A stretch of DNA of 64,000 bases from Staphylococcus americanisciuri (GTDB lineage Bacteria > Bacillota > Bacilli > Staphylococcales > Staphylococcaceae). The stretch is from the NCBI RefSeq assembly GCF_024814435.1, contig NZ_JANUXY010000001.1, positions 389,772-453,771 of the forward strand, in the 5' to 3' direction. Every line of letters begins with the position of its first letter. Position 1 is the stretch's first letter. This document shows, piece after piece, positions 10,134-20,604 of the stretch. The position numbers were made by a program, and so were the translations under genes. A model generated the notes under the pieces. It did no database searches. It was not told where the DNA came from and worked only from the letters and a program-made list of their open reading frames with translations.

Positions 10134-10305
10134 CTTTTGTGGTGAGAAGGCATGAATTAGCCATTCTGTCTTTTTCTTTTTAGCATGCAAAAGCGCACAA
10201 TCATCATGGACTGTACGCTAAATGAAGACCATTATTTCAACTTAGCTGGAACTATATGATAAATAAAACAAGGTACTTATCATTATCATCTTTCCACCAC
10301 AAAAG
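10134..10305. repeat. Interspersed repeat element copy A, with terminal inverted repeats
   Basis: The 580-bp gap between the AbrB-family gene and hemL has no credible gene. Within it, an 11-bp perfect inverted pair (CTTTTGTGGTG at 10134-10144, CACCACAAAAG at 10295-10305) bounds a 172-bp unit. An internal imperfect hairpin lies at 10192-10219 (AGCG..ACA..TC / GA..TGT..CGCT). A related unit, colinear along its whole length, lies at 63123-63291, and a partial inverted copy at about 56824-56876. It looks like a MITE or a structured-RNA repeat. The left part of the gap, 9815-10133, shows nothing recognisable. Confidence 0.6.
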
Positions 10306-10316
10306 CTGAACAGCCA

Positions 10317-10381
10317 TAAAAATACCATGTAAATGTCGTGATAATAGTGCTTTTTCAGCTTAACACGGCGATTTACATGGT
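10317..10381 (-). terminator. Terminator hairpin after hemL
   Basis: ACCATGTAAAT (10324-10334) pairs perfectly with ATTTACATGGT (10371-10381), with an inner CGTG/CACG stem. On the minus strand it is followed by ATTTTTATGG. It lies 13 bases past the hemL stop and should end the hem operon transcript. Confidence 0.65.
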
Positions 10382-10393
10382 CATACAATATCT

Positions 10394-11683
10394 TTATTTA
10401 GATGTAACTCTACCTAAAGCAACATCAAAAGCTGCAATGGTCTTCTCAATATCTTCTTTCGTATGCTCCGTTGATAAGAACATGCCTTCAAATTGTGAAG
10501 GTGGTAAAAAGATACCTTGTTCTGTTAATTCGCGATACATTTCACCAAATAATTTCAAATCAGAACGATTGGCTTCTTCAAAATTTGTAACAGGACCTTC
10601 ATTGATAAAGAATCCAATCATAGAGCCCGCACGATTCACTGTCAATGGCACGTTATGTTTCGCAAACACTTCTTTCAAGCCCATTTCTAACATATCGCCC
10701 AACTCATTAAAGTACTCATAACTTTCAGGTGTTAATTGGCTTAATGTCCAATAACCACTTGTCATAGCAAGCGGGTTCCCTGATAACGTGCCGGCTTGGT
10801 AGATATCGCCACTTGGTGCAATGCGATCCATAATTTCTTTTCTGCCACCAAATGCTCCTACAGGTAGACCACCACCGATTACTTTACCAAGACATGTTAA
10901 GTCTGGCGTCACATCAAAGTAGCCTTGTGCACAGTTGTAACCAACACGGAAGCCAGTCATCACTTCATCAAAAATAAGCAATGCATCATTTTCTTTAGTG
11001 ATATCTCTTAAGCCTTGTAAGAAATTATTAATTGGTGGCACAACACCCATGTTTCCTGCAACTGGTTCAACAATAACTGCCGCAATGTCATCACCAAATC
11101 GTTCAAATGCATAACGCACAGCTTCTAAATTATTATAAGGCACTGTAATCGTATTTTTGGCAATTCCTTCTGGCACACCTGGCGAATCTGGTAAGCCTAA
11201 TGTTGCGACACCAGAACCTGCTTTAATCAAAAGCGAATCACTATGTCCGTGATAATTCCCTTCAAACTTAATAATTTTATTTTTCCCAGTGTAGCCACGC
11301 GCTAATCTTAAAGTATCTAACGTTGCTTCAGTCCCTGAGGAAACCATGCGTACTTTTTCAATAGAAGGCACGCGCTCAATAACAAGTTCTGCCAAGCGAT
11401 TTTCTTCAAGTGTTGATGCACCGAAACTTGTGCCACGCCCCAACACGTCATGCAATTCGTTAATCACACGTTCATTGCGGTGTCCTAAAATCAGTGGGCC
11501 CCAACTCAATACATAGTCAATATATTCATTTCCATCAATATCATAGATACGACTGCCATTCCCACTCTCCATAAAAATAGCGGGTGTATCGACAGCTTTA
11601 AAAGCACGGACAGGACTGTTTACCCCACCTGGCATTAATTGTTCTGCTTTTTCAAATGCTTTAATTGATTTATTATAACGCAA
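10394..11683 (-). CDS. hemL: Glutamate-1-semialdehyde 2,1-aminomutase
   Basis: A 429-residue PLP enzyme converting glutamate-1-semialdehyde to 5-aminolevulinate, the second step of the C5 haem pathway. The fold-type I motifs are intact: [30 protein letters not shown] and the PLP lysine in [17 protein letters not shown] (about residue 267). It is the last gene of the hemA-X-C-D-B-L operon, 21 bp after hemB. Staphylococci often carry a second aminomutase gene elsewhere. The operon location and the [14 protein letters not shown] start region mark this one as the hem-operon hemL. Confidence 0.96.
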   Translation of the reverse strand: MRYNKSIKAFEKAEQLMPGGVNSPVRAFKAVDTPAIFMESGNGSRIYDIDGNEYIDYVLSWGPLILGHRNERVINELHDVLGRGTSFGASTLEENRLAELVIERVPSIEKVRMVSSGTEATLDTLRLARGYTGKNKIIKFEGNYHGHSDSLLIKAGSGVATLGLPDSPGVPEGIAKNTITVPYNNLEAVRYAFERFGDDIAAVIVEPVAGNMGVVPPINNFLQGLRDITKENDALLIFDEVMTGFRVGYNCAQGYFDVTPDLTCLGKVIGGGLPVGAFGGRKEIMDRIAPSGDIYQAGTLSGNPLAMTSGYWTLSQLTPESYEYFNELGDMLEMGLKEVFAKHNVPLTVNRAGSMIGFFINEGPVTNFEEANRSDLKLFGEMYRELTEQGIFLPPSQFEGMFLSTEHTKEDIEKTIAAFDVALGRVTSK

Positions 11684-11704
11684 CGCAATCGCCTCCTATT
11701 ATTA

Positions 11705-12679
11705 TTACTGATCTAAATAACGACAAATATCTTTAGCGAAATATGTGATAATCATATCTGCACCCGCACGCTTCATAGAAATCATTTGTTCCATAACAAT
11801 GCGTTCTTCATCAATCCAACCATTTTGTGCAGCTGCTTTTGTCATGCTATATTCACCACTGACATTATACGCAACGATTGGAATATTAGTGTTATTGCGC
11901 ACATCACGAATAATATCGAGATAGCTTAATGCAGGTTTTACAATCATCATATCTGCACCTTCTGCCAAGTCACTTTCTAATTCACGCAATGCTTCTAAAC
12001 GGTTCGCTGGATCCATTTGGTATGTTTTACGATCACCAAATGATGGTGCTGATTCCGCTGCATCACGAAATGGCCCATAAAAGCTCGATGCATATTTAAT
12101 ACCATAGCTCATAATTGGAATGTTTTGGAAGCCTGCCTCATCTAATCCTTGACGAATCGCTGCAACAAAGCCATCCATCATGTTGCTCGGTGCAATAATA
12201 TCTGCACCAGCTCTGGCTTGAGAAACAGCAGTTTTCACTAGTAAAGGTAACGATTCATCATTATCTACATCATGCGTATGCTCATCAATCACACCACAGT
12301 GACCATGATCTGTATACTCACATAGACATGTGTCTGCTAAAATCAACAAATCATCATACATTGATTTAGCAATTTTTGTCGCACGTTGAATGACGCCCTC
12401 ATCGACAAATGCCCCTGTGCCACACGCATCTTTGTCATTTGGAATACCGAAAAACATCATCGCACGAATACCTAGGTCATATGCTGCTCGAATTTCTTCA
12501 TGTAGCAAATTCAAGCTGATTTGGTAAATACCCGGTAGTGATTTAATTTCTTCTTTTACATCATCTCGTTCTACTACAAAGATAGGATAGATTAAATCTT
12601 CTTTTCTCACGTGTGTTTCCCGTACCATGCTTCTCATCGTTTTTGAAGAACGTAATCGTCTATGTCTATCAAATGTCAT
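11705..12679 (-). CDS. hemB: Porphobilinogen synthase (5-aminolevulinate dehydratase)
   Basis: A 324-residue TIM-barrel enzyme condensing two 5-aminolevulinates to porphobilinogen. The catalytic-zinc cysteine cluster is present in [16 protein letters not shown] (about residues 117-132). Schiff-base lysines lie in [18 protein letters not shown] and [12 protein letters not shown]. The substrate loop [12 protein letters not shown] is also intact. Cysteines in the metal site indicate a zinc-dependent rather than a magnesium-only enzyme. Spacing to hemD is three bases, so translational coupling is likely. Confidence 0.97.
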   Translation of the reverse strand: MTFDRHRRLRSSKTMRSMVRETHVRKEDLIYPIFVVERDDVKEEIKSLPGIYQISLNLLHEEIRAAYDLGIRAMMFFGIPNDKDACGTGAFVDEGVIQRATKIAKSMYDDLLILADTCLCEYTDHGHCGVIDEHTHDVDNDESLPLLVKTAVSQARAGADIIAPSNMMDGFVAAIRQGLDEAGFQNIPIMSYGIKYASSFYGPFRDAAESAPSFGDRKTYQMDPANRLEALRELESDLAEGADMMIVKPALSYLDIIRDVRNNTNIPIVAYNVSGEYSMTKAAAQNGWIDEERIVMEQMISMKRAGADMIITYFAKDICRYLDQ

Positions 12680-12682
12680 AAA

Positions 12683-13357
12683 TTAGAACCTCTTTTCTAA
12701 AATTTTGTCAATCATCGCATCAAGGGTTTGTTTGTCAGCTACAATACCTTGATACCCGTAATCAGATAACGTCTTTTGTGTGGGTACACCGATGACATAT
12801 AATGCATCAAAATCAATATCTGGATGCCTATCAAACAGAGCACATACTGCAGAAGAACTTGCAAAAGTAATGGCATCGGCTTGTTGTGTAACGAGCATTT
12901 CATACACTCGATTCACAGCGACTTTATTCGCCTCAACATCGTACAAATTCACTTTCGTTACGCTATAGCCACGCTGTGAAAGTTCATTTGCAAGTTTAGG
13001 TCTTGCTTGTGCACTTGATGGTAACAAGATAGTCGCATTTGTCTCTGCTTCAAACTGAGCAAGGAACCCTTCTTGTGAAAAGTCATCTGGAACAAAGTCT
13101 ACTCGGATACCTTGTTGCTCACAAAATTGTGCTGTCTTCTTACCAATTGCTGCAATATGTTTTACACGAACATTCGGTAAATATTGCTGAAAATACGCAA
13201 CCGCATTTTGTGATGAGAATATAAGCCAGTCATATGCATTATCCAGTACCTTTTGATCAAATGGACATGCAACTGTTGATAAAAGTGGTATGTGACATAC
13301 ATTGATTTGATCATAATGATATGCAAGCGTCTGCGTCATAATGACAGTTGGCTTCAT
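12683..13357 (-). CDS. hemD: Uroporphyrinogen-III synthase
   Basis: About 224 residues in the two-domain HemD fold, which cyclises hydroxymethylbilane with inversion of ring D. The family diverges strongly, but WLIFSSQNAVAYFQ, HIAAIGKKTAQF and DAITFASSSAVCAL are its recognisable short motifs. I start at the ATG at 13357, seven bases after AAGGAGTG, rather than at the GTG three codons upstream that overlaps this ribosome site. It lies between hemC and hemB in the haem operon, which confirms the identity of an otherwise poorly conserved protein. Confidence 0.92.
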   Translation of the reverse strand: MKPTVIMTQTLAYHYDQINVCHIPLLSTVACPFDQKVLDNAYDWLIFSSQNAVAYFQQYLPNVRVKHIAAIGKKTAQFCEQQGIRVDFVPDDFSQEGFLAQFEAETNATILLPSSAQARPKLANELSQRGYSVTKVNLYDVEANKVAVNRVYEMLVTQQADAITFASSSAVCALFDRHPDIDFDALYVIGVPTQKTLSDYGYQGIVADKQTLDAMIDKILEKRF

Positions 13358-13372
13358 AATAAACACTCCTTG

Positions 13373-14299
13373 TTAATGCGTATCACTCAATGCTTCAATA
13401 ATCTTGTATGCACCTTGTTGTTTAAGTGTTTCACTAACAATTTGTCCTACAGCAACCGGATCAGTTCCCGACGCCGTATGCTGAAAGCGTTGCTTACCAT
13501 CTGGTGACATAATTAAACCCGTAAAGTGAATTTGTGCGTCTTCCCCAATGACTGCATGACCACCAATTGGCACTTGGCAACTACCATCCATTTCTTTCAA
13601 AAATGTACGTTCTGCTGTGACACAATCCGCTACTTCTGAATTATGCACCTTTGCTAAAAGATCTAGCAACTCCTTGTCATCTGCACGACATTCAATCCCT
13701 AAAGCACCTTGACCAATAGCCGGTATTAATAGGCTGTCGTCTAAATATTGTGTGACGATATCTTCTGACCAACCCATACGCTTGAGACCTGCCGCTGCCA
13801 AAATAATTGCATCATAGTCTTCATCATGTAATTTCTTTAAACGTGTATCAATATTACCACGTATCCATTTAATTTCTAAATTTGGGTATTGTGCTAAAAT
13901 TTGCGCACCACGTCTTAAAGAACTCGTACCAATGATGCTACCATCTGGTAAGTCATTCAGTGCGACATGATTTTTAGCAATATATGCATCGTATGGATTT
14001 TCACGGTCAGGAATACAACCGAGTGTTAAGCCGTCTGGTAATACGCTTGGTACATCTTTAAGCGAATGAATGGCCATATCAATTTCTTTACTGAAAAGTT
14101 CGTTTTGTATCTCTTTCACGAATAGTCCTTTACCACCAACTTTAGATAACTGACGATCCACGATTTGGTCGCCTTTCGTGACGATTTCTTTAATTTCAAT
14201 TTCCAAATCCGGTTGAACTGCTTTGAGGCGTTCAATAAATTGGCGACTCTGTGTCAAAGCGAGTTGACTTCTTCTTGAGCCCACTACAAGTTTACGCAT
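13373..14299 (-). CDS. hemC: Hydroxymethylbilane synthase (porphobilinogen deaminase)
   Basis: A 308-residue enzyme polymerising four porphobilinogens to hydroxymethylbilane. It begins [18 protein letters not shown], the canonical start. The dipyrromethane cofactor cysteine is in [15 protein letters not shown] (about residue 241), and the catalytic Asp region [12 protein letters not shown] is present. The gene is separated from upstream hemX by an unusually wide 330 bp, so it may have its own promoter. The start ATG at 14299 has GGAGCATG some 13 bases upstream, a long but usable spacing. Confidence 0.97.
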   Translation of the reverse strand: MRKLVVGSRRSQLALTQSRQFIERLKAVQPDLEIEIKEIVTKGDQIVDRQLSKVGGKGLFVKEIQNELFSKEIDMAIHSLKDVPSVLPDGLTLGCIPDRENPYDAYIAKNHVALNDLPDGSIIGTSSLRRGAQILAQYPNLEIKWIRGNIDTRLKKLHDEDYDAIILAAAGLKRMGWSEDIVTQYLDDSLLIPAIGQGALGIECRADDKELLDLLAKVHNSEVADCVTAERTFLKEMDGSCQVPIGGHAVIGEDAQIHFTGLIMSPDGKQRFQHTASGTDPVAVGQIVSETLKQQGAYKIIEALSDTH

Positions 14300-14630
14300 A
14301 CAACGAACATGCTCCTAAAACCATACTAAAATGTGTACTTATTCAGCGTGGAGATTGCCATGCAGCAACAAGTTCTTGTCTACTCCAAAAGCATTTATTT
14401 CGATATAGCTACCGTTTTTTAATGCTTGCCATTTTAGTAAGTTGCTTTTATTTTAGTAACACTACTCCCTTTCCTTACGTAAGCAATACGTATTCTTTTG
14501 ATATTGCTGTGTTTAAACTTGCATTTAAATCTCTGTCTGTTTCATTCACATTTGAATATTTTTTCGGTTTAAAGCGGGGGTTGTCTATGATTATATACGT
14601 GAACAGTTAAATAACACCATGAATAATACA
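14300..14630. other. Gene-free gap within the hem operon
   Basis: Between hemX and hemC lie 331 bases with no convincing gene. A 119-codon plus-strand frame crosses it but begins inside hemC, has no ribosome site and reads as random hydrophobic sequence. A GTATTGCTTACGTAAGG segment near 14478-14495 contains a small palindrome (TTACGTAA). An internal promoter for hemCDBL or a regulatory leader is possible, but I can identify none with confidence. Confidence 0.4.
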
Positions 14631-15467
14631 TTATACGCCTGTCCACTGATGGAATGACGAAAGTTGCGTAATGACAATCAGATTAATCATACAACATAAA
14701 AACAACATCATATTAACATAAATTAAAAACTGCTGCTTAAACCTCTGTGTAATTCTCATCGTCAAATAAGCAATATAGCTTAAAATAATAAAAAATGATG
14801 AAACGACTTTAGCATCATAAAAAATATGTATGCCCACGGTATAAAGCCCCCATTGCAAGCCTAAAACAACACTGACAAATAAAGTAATCACGCCTACTAA
14901 TGTACAGTAAAAAACTGTTTTTTCCAGGTTCCCCACACTGCTAATTCTAAAGTAATTTTGATTAAAACGCTTCAAGCGCAAATTGCGATATTGGATGAGA
15001 TACAATATCGCATTCACAAATGCAACAGCAAAAATGACATAGCTTAACAGTGCTAAAGAAATGTGTGCAATCAGTAACTCATTGATGACAGATAAATGTG
15101 CCCCTTGGAAGTTAAATTGATTGGGGTGAAAGGTATGAATGAGCATAAAAATAAAGCCAAGCATACTTAACAAAACAATCATCATATCTGACATTCGGAA
15201 AACAGCACACACAAAAGTAAAAGTTAATATCAGCCACGTTAAGACATAAAAACTTTCAATAATAGATGTTAATGGCAACTGTCCACGCCATATAACATAC
15301 ATAGTTAAAGAGACTGTTTGAAGTACCCAAACAATCCCTAAAACGTAAAAACCGATATTTTGAAGGCGATAATTTTTTTGAACTAAATCGATGGTCAAAC
15401 ATATGACACATATAAAATATAATAACGCAATCGCTTCATGAAATCGAACCAGAAAATCTTCTATCAT
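14631..15467 (-). CDS. hemX: HemX, CcsA-like membrane protein
   Basis: A protein of about 278 residues with eight or so membrane helices, of the cytochrome c assembly (CcsA/HemX) family. In Bacillus and Staphylococcus HemX is not a biosynthetic enzyme; it lowers the level of glutamyl-tRNA reductase HemA and so limits haem production. Here it follows hemA by 15 bp, consistent with that job. I start at the ATG at 15467 because AGGTG is seven bases upstream; the GTG and ATG a few codons earlier overlap that site. The tryptophan-rich GLQWGLYTVGIH stretch resembles the CcsA haem-handling segment. Confidence 0.88.
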   Translation of the reverse strand: MIEDFLVRFHEAIALLYFICVICLTIDLVQKNYRLQNIGFYVLGIVWVLQTVSLTMYVIWRGQLPLTSIIESFYVLTWLILTFTFVCAVFRMSDMMIVLLSMLGFIFMLIHTFHPNQFNFQGAHLSVINELLIAHISLALLSYVIFAVAFVNAILYLIQYRNLRLKRFNQNYFRISSVGNLEKTVFYCTLVGVITLFVSVVLGLQWGLYTVGIHIFYDAKVVSSFFIILSYIAYLTMRITQRFKQQFLIYVNMMLFLCCMINLIVITQLSSFHQWTGV

Positions 15468-15482
15468 TGGCATCACCTAGCT

Positions 15483-16826
15483 TTAAGATTCAATCCCCAA
15501 CAATCGTTGCTTTAAAATACGTTTTTTATGCTCTACAGCTTCTTGTCGATAATTCACATCTACATCTAAGTCAAAAATTTCTTGGAATAGCTGTAATTTT
15601 GCAGCAGCATGATGATCATCACTAATTTCTTTCGCTTGTTTAATAGGCTGTTTGAGCATTTGATTAATGATACTTTTGGTATGCTTAGAAATAACCTTGC
15701 GTTCACGTTCCGACAGATGTGGCAATTTACGATTAATGCTCGTCATGGTCTCTTGTTGAATCGTCATTGCTTGCTCACGGAGCGCTCGAATAACTGGCAC
15801 GACACCTAACATACGTACCCATTCATTATGTTTATCTATCTCAGCAGGAATACGTTCTGCAATAGCTTCTGCCGCCAAACGACGTTCTCTTATATTGGCA
15901 TCCACCAAACCTTTAAGATCATCCACATCATAGATAAAGACTTCCATATCATTTGATTCAAATGGCTCAATATCGCGCGGAACTGCAATATCGACGAGCA
16001 TAATTTGTGATGTCTTTTTAGTAACCGCTTGACGCATCTCCAGCATTTCTTTGGTAATGATAAAGCTATCAGAGCTCGTTGAACTGATGACAATGTCGAC
16101 TTGTGTTAACAGCTCTGGTAAGGCTGACATTGGCGCTGCATGAGTCTGATGCTTCATTGCCAATGCCTCTGCACGCGACGTAGTACGATTTAACACCGTA
16201 ATATCCGTGACACCTGCACCTTTCAAGTTCAACACAGAAAGTTCTCCCATTTCTCCAGCACCAATCACAAGCGCACGTTTTTTATGCAGCTTACCAAACA
16301 TCTTTTTCGCAAGTTCTACAGCAGCATATGACACACTAATCGCGTTATCTGCAATATCCGTTTCATGATGCGCTTTCTTGCTAAATGTAATTGCTTGTTT
16401 GAACAATTTATTAAAAATTGTTCCAGTCGTTTGTGCCGCTTGTGCCGTTAAAAAAGCATCACGCATTTGCCCTAAAATTTGTGTTTCACCTAATACAATA
16501 GAATCCAAGCCAGTGATTACTCTGAATAAATGTTCTATCGCCTCATCACCCATTTTTACATCAGTGATGGCTTTAATCTCATCTACCTCAAAATTAAATT
16601 GTCTCGCCAAAAAACGTTGAATATAATAACGACCCGTGTGAATTTGATCAACAATCGCATAGACTTCCGTTCTATTACATGTTGATAAAATGACATTTTC
16701 TAAGATTGATTTTGTTTCAAATAATGTCTCATGTACACGCATCATATCTGTATCTTGAAATGTGAGTTTTTCACGCAATGTCACATCAGCTGTTCGATGA
16801 TTCACACTCACTGCAATAAAATACAT
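15483..16826 (-). CDS. hemA: Glutamyl-tRNA reductase
   Basis: About 447 residues; reduces glutamyl-tRNA to glutamate-1-semialdehyde, the committed step of haem synthesis. The catalytic Cys is in [11 protein letters not shown] (about residue 48). Other hallmarks are [16 protein letters not shown], the NADPH-binding IGAGEMGEL, and the C-terminal dimerisation helices. The ATG at 16826 lies seven bases from GGGGGGA; an ATG two codons earlier is too close to it. This is the first gene of the haem operon. No PerR or Fur box was evident in the 120 bp upstream. Confidence 0.97.
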   Translation of the reverse strand: MYFIAVSVNHRTADVTLREKLTFQDTDMMRVHETLFETKSILENVILSTCNRTEVYAIVDQIHTGRYYIQRFLARQFNFEVDEIKAITDVKMGDEAIEHLFRVITGLDSIVLGETQILGQMRDAFLTAQAAQTTGTIFNKLFKQAITFSKKAHHETDIADNAISVSYAAVELAKKMFGKLHKKRALVIGAGEMGELSVLNLKGAGVTDITVLNRTTSRAEALAMKHQTHAAPMSALPELLTQVDIVISSTSSDSFIITKEMLEMRQAVTKKTSQIMLVDIAVPRDIEPFESNDMEVFIYDVDDLKGLVDANIRERRLAAEAIAERIPAEIDKHNEWVRMLGVVPVIRALREQAMTIQQETMTSINRKLPHLSERERKVISKHTKSIINQMLKQPIKQAKEISDDHHAAAKLQLFQEIFDLDVDVNYRQEAVEHKKRILKQRLLGIES

Positions 16827-16950
16827 GATCATGTCCCCCCATAAACTACAATAAAATCATTATAACATAGAAAGAATCCACACAAATTCCTTTAAAACAC
16901 GATTCCATTGATAATCGTTATTACTGTCTATAATTTAGTCAAATATTCCT

Positions 16951-17556
16951 TTATTCACTATCTTCAGCTGTAATAAAAGCATCAATTGTCGCCCAAATTT
17001 CAGGTTGTTTATTTTTAGAAAGTGAAGAATAACTGATAATCTGATCATTGCGATCCATATCTAAATCTTGTTTAATACGTTTAATATGTTTTTGAACTTT
17101 TCCTTTTGGTACCTTGTCTTCTTTAGTTGCTACAATAAGCGTTGGAATTTCAAAATGCTTTAAGTAATCGTACATTAAAATATCATCTTCTGTCGGCGGA
17201 TGTCTTAAATCGACCAATTGAATAACAAGTTTCAACGCTTCTCTCGTTGTTAAATACATCTCAATCATTTTGCCAAATGCTTCACGTTGTTTTTTACTTA
17301 CTTTCGCATAACCATAGCCCGGCACATCGACAAAAATCAATTGTTCGTCAATGTTATAAAAGTTAAGCGTTTGTGTTTTACCTGGTTGTTGAGACGTTCT
17401 CGCCATATTCTTACGTCCAATCATACTATTAATAAATGTCGACTTACCAACGTTTGATCGACCACTAAGTGCTACTTCTGGCAATCCCATCTCAGGATAC
17501 TGCTCCTTTTTAACCGCACTAATGATGAGCTCAACATGATTTGGGTTAATCTTCAT
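16951..17556 (-). CDS. ysxC: Ribosome biogenesis GTPase YsxC/EngB
   Basis: A 201-residue GTPase of the EngB family, essential for 50S assembly. The G motifs are all visible: G1 [12 protein letters not shown] (about residues 31-42), G3 [12 protein letters not shown]4 [11 protein letters not shown] and G5 SYSSLSK. It sits between clpX and hemA, as in other staphylococci. The 173-bp gap to clpX contains the clpX terminator, so ysxC probably has its own transcription unit. It starts with ATG at 17556 after AAAGGGAG. Confidence 0.96.
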   Translation of the reverse strand: MKINPNHVELIISAVKKEQYPEMGLPEVALSGRSNVGKSTFINSMIGRKNMARTSQQPGKTQTLNFYNIDEQLIFVDVPGYGYAKVSKKQREAFGKMIEMYLTTREALKLVIQLVDLRHPPTEDDILMYDYLKHFEIPTLIVATKEDKVPKGKVQKHIKRIKQDLDMDRNDQIISYSSLSKNKQPEIWATIDAFITAEDSE

Positions 17557-17684
17557 GCGTTTTCTCCCTTTCTTAAATAGATGTTACATAATTTCATTTT
17601 ATCGCTTGCTGAGATAAAATGCACTACCAATCACTGACTGCTTGTTTGGGCGCTTTTAGCAAGTACCTCAAAATGCTCAACAAA

Positions 17685-17723
17685 AAAGCCTAAGACGTGC
17701 AAAATACAGCATCTTAAGCTTTT
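17685..17723 (-). terminator. Intrinsic terminator after clpX
   Basis: On the minus strand AAAAGCTTAAGA (from 17723) pairs with TCTTAGGCTTTTTT (to 17682) around a GC-containing loop, just past the clpX stop at 17730. A U-run follows the stem directly. Confidence 0.8.
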
Positions 17724-17729
17724 CATCTA

Positions 17730-18992
17730 TTATGCAGATGTTTTCGTGTTATTCAGCAATTGACCTTCTTGATCATAAAGTTCTGGTGCTGTCTCATTGA
17801 TAATTGTCTCTTTTGTGATAACAACCTTCGATACATTTTCAGTTGAAGGAATATCAAACATAATGTCAATAAGCGCTTCTTCAATAATAGAGCGCAAGCC
17901 ACGTGCACCTGTTTTACGCTCAATTGCTTTTTCACTAATTGCTGATAATGCCTCATCCGTAAATTCTAATGCTACATCATCCAACTCTAACATTTTTGTA
18001 TATTGCTTCACTAAAGCATTTTTGGGTTGCGTTAAAATATTTTTTAGCGCTGCAATATCTAACGTTTCAAGATTTGCGACAATCGGTACACGTCCAATAA
18101 ATTCAGGAATTAAACCGTACGATTGTAAATCTTCTGGACGAATATGTTCTAACAAACTTGCATCATCATATTTTGAAGCTTCACTGCTCGCAAAACCGAT
18201 GACTTTTTCACCTAAACGACGTTTGATAACTTCTTCAATACCGTCAAATGCCCCACCTAAGATAAATAAGATGTTTGTTGTATCAATTTGGATAAACTCT
18301 TGGTTCGGATGTTTACGTCCACCTTGTGGCGGTACACTTGCTGTCGTACCCTCAAGGATTTTTAATAACGCTTGCTGTACACCTTCACCTGATACATCAC
18401 GTGTAATCGATGTATTTTCTGATTTACGTGCGATTTTATCAATCTCATCGACATAGATAATGCCTTTTTCAGCTTTATCAATATCAAAGTCTGCCGCTTG
18501 AATTAAACGCAATAAAATATTCTCAACATCTTCACCCACATAGCCTGCTTCTGTTAAACTTGTCGCATCTGCAATCGCAAATGGTACATTCAACGTACGT
18601 GCAAGTGTTTGTGCTAATAATGTCTTACCACTTCCCGTAGGACCAATCAGTGCGACATTACTTTTTTGAAGTTCAACATCATCATCTTTAGGACCGAGTT
18701 GGTTAATACGTTTATAGTGATTGTACACAGCCACAGCTAAAGATTTTTTTGCTTTCTCTTGACCGATAACATAATTATTCAATTCGTCCATAATTTCTTT
18801 TGGTGTTGGTAACTCAGTGAATTCTTCTGTTTCTGCTTGACTGAGTTCTTCTTCTACAATTTCCGAACACAATTCAATACATTCATTACAAATATAAACA
18901 CCACTACCAGCTACTAATTTTTTAACTTGATCTTGGTCTTTACCACAGAAAGAACACTTTAAGTTTTCTTCGTCTTCATTGAATTTAAACAT
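17730..18992 (-). CDS. clpX: ATP-dependent Clp protease ATP-binding subunit ClpX
   Basis: A 420-residue AAA+ unfoldase that feeds tagged proteins to ClpP. The N-terminal zinc domain is complete, with cysteines in CSFCGKDQ and [10 protein letters not shown]. Walker A is [15 protein letters not shown] (about residues 116-130), the GYVGEDVE pore loop follows, Walker B is [11 protein letters not shown], and the [10 protein letters not shown] sensor and ClpP-binding loop region is present. It lies downstream of tig on the same strand, a pairing common in bacteria that groups folding and degradation functions. It starts at the ATG at 18992. Confidence 0.98.
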   Translation of the reverse strand: MFKFNEDEENLKCSFCGKDQDQVKKLVAGSGVYICNECIELCSEIVEEELSQAETEEFTELPTPKEIMDELNNYVIGQEKAKKSLAVAVYNHYKRINQLGPKDDDVELQKSNVALIGPTGSGKTLLAQTLARTLNVPFAIADATSLTEAGYVGEDVENILLRLIQAADFDIDKAEKGIIYVDEIDKIARKSENTSITRDVSGEGVQQALLKILEGTTASVPPQGGRKHPNQEFIQIDTTNILFILGGAFDGIEEVIKRRLGEKVIGFASSEASKYDDASLLEHIRPEDLQSYGLIPEFIGRVPIVANLETLDIAALKNILTQPKNALVKQYTKMLELDDVALEFTDEALSAISEKAIERKTGARGLRSIIEEALIDIMFDIPSTENVSKVVITKETIINETAPELYDQEGQLLNNTKTSA

Positions 18993-19086
18993 ACTGTATT
19001 ACACCCCTATCCTTTAAGACTATACTAGAAAGCATTTTATTATGCAAACATACCTACTTTCAAGTTTTTTGCATAAAACAATGAAA

Positions 19087-19172
19087 GCGGGATAGAAACC
19101 TATGACATCATTAGATTTCTTTATCCCGCCCTGGCAAGATTGAACACTTTACATACTCAAACCTGTTGCCAG
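19087..19172. repeat. Double palindrome between tig and clpX
   Basis: GCGGGATA (19087-19094) pairs with TATCCCGC (19122-19129), extended by AAA/TTT. A second inverted pair, CTGGCAA (19131-19137) and TTGCCAG (19166-19172), follows at once. The first hairpin is a good tig terminator. The layout (strong hairpin followed by GGCAAG plus TTGA/CTGA) recalls the palindrome at 56663-56712, so it is probably a member of the same intergenic hairpin family. Confidence 0.6.
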
Positions 19173-19213
19173 CATTGTCTTATCATCTAAAAGCATTCGT
19201 TATGAACTAAAAC

Positions 19214-20533
19214 TTATGCTTCTTTATCTGATTCGCTATCTTTTGGCGCATCAACTAACTTAGCTTCTGATACTAATAAGTCGATTACTTTTCTAACGCG
19301 CACATCATTTTTAATAAGATCAGAGTTTCCTAATGTCTTTTTAATATCTTCAACTGAGATATTGAATTGCTCACTCATTTTTTGTAATTCATTATCTACA
19401 TCTTCATCTGTTGCTTCGATGTTTTCAGCATTTGCAATTGCTTCTAATGTTAAGTTCGTTTTAACACGTTGTTCTGCATCGCCTTTCATTTGTTCACGAA
19501 CTTGTGCTTCGTCTTGACCTGAAATTTCAAAGTATGTTTTCAAGTCTAAACCTTGTTGTTGCATATTTTGTGCAAATTCTTGAAGCATGCGATCTTGTTC
19601 AGATTGAATCATCGCTTCAGGAATATCAATTGTTGCATTGTCTGTTGCTTTAATAACTGCTTCTTCTTTTTGTAGGTTTTCAGCATCATTCTTTTTCGCT
19701 TCTTCTAACTGTTTGCGAACGTTTGCTTTATATGCATCTACATTTTCAGCATCTGAATCTAATTCACTTGCTAATTCATCATCTAAAGTTGGTACTTCTT
19801 TAGCTTTGATTTCGTTAATTTTTACTTTGAATGTCGCTGGTTTACCTGCTAATTCAGCTGCGTGATACGCTTCTGGGAAAGTCACTTCAACGTCTTTTTC
19901 TTCGCCTACTTTTAGACCTACTAATTGTTCTTCAAATCCTGGAATAAATGAACCAGATCCTACTTCCAAGTCGTATCCGTCAGCTTGTCCGCCTTCGAAT
20001 TGTTCTCCGTCAACGTAACCGTCAAAATCAAGGTTTACAGTGTCACCTTCTACAACTTCTCCGTCTTCTTTAACAACCATGTCAGCCATTGCTTCAAGAC
20101 GTTGGTTAATTGCATCTTCAAGCATATCATCTGTTACAGTTGTATCTTGTTTTTCAATTTCAAGACCTTTGTAGTCACCAAGTTCTACTTCTGGTTGTAC
20201 TGTTACTGTTGCTTCAAAGATTAAGTCTTTACCTTTTTCTAATTGTTTAATGTCAATTTCAGGTTGTGCAACTGGGTTAATCCCTGTTTCATCAATTGCA
20301 TTGCTATATGCTGGTTGTAATAAAATATCTAAAGCTTCTTGATATAAACTTTCGACACCAAAACGTTGTTCGAAAATTGGGCGTGGTACTTTACCTTTAC
20401 GGAATCCAGGTACATTAATATTTTTAACTACTTTTTTGAATGCTTTGTCTAGTGCATTGTTAACTTCTTTGGCAGGTACAGTCACTTGAAGTAACCCTTC
20501 ATTACCTTCTTTTTTTTCCCATGTTGCTGTCAT
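19214..20533 (-). CDS. tig: Trigger factor
   Basis: A 439-residue ribosome-associated chaperone and peptidyl-prolyl isomerase. The ribosome-docking loop [19 protein letters not shown] is at about residues 40-58. The FKBP-type PPIase domain follows around residues 160-240 ([27 protein letters not shown]), then the alpha-helical C-terminal arms. The C-terminal tail is acidic ([12 protein letters not shown]). The ATG at 20533 follows a GGAGG ribosome site. Length is slightly above the S. aureus protein. Confidence 0.97.
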   Translation of the reverse strand: MTATWEKKEGNEGLLQVTVPAKEVNNALDKAFKKVVKNINVPGFRKGKVPRPIFEQRFGVESLYQEALDILLQPAYSNAIDETGINPVAQPEIDIKQLEKGKDLIFEATVTVQPEVELGDYKGLEIEKQDTTVTDDMLEDAINQRLEAMADMVVKEDGEVVEGDTVNLDFDGYVDGEQFEGGQADGYDLEVGSGSFIPGFEEQLVGLKVGEEKDVEVTFPEAYHAAELAGKPATFKVKINEIKAKEVPTLDDELASELDSDAENVDAYKANVRKQLEEAKKNDAENLQKEEAVIKATDNATIDIPEAMIQSEQDRMLQEFAQNMQQQGLDLKTYFEISGQDEAQVREQMKGDAEQRVKTNLTLEAIANAENIEATDEDVDNELQKMSEQFNISVEDIKKTLGNSDLIKNDVRVRKVIDLLVSEAKLVDAPKDSESDKEA

Positions 20534-20604
20534 GTATAAAAACCTCCATGAAATCCTTTTTAAAATTTTTCAACTTCTTTATTATAACATAGCTAAGTCC
20601 CGTT

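Noticed and set aside
10338..10721. 127-codon plus-strand frame entering hemL antisense
   Set aside because: Starts in the hemL terminator hairpin and continues antisense to conserved HemL; no independent support.
14251..14610. 119-codon plus-strand frame across the hemX-hemC gap
   Set aside because: Begins inside hemC, lacks a ribosome site, and the product has no recognisable domain; most likely chance.
17797..18456. 219-codon frame antisense to clpX
   Set aside because: Mirror of a conserved coding sequence (Ser/Ile-rich reverse translation), no ribosome site.
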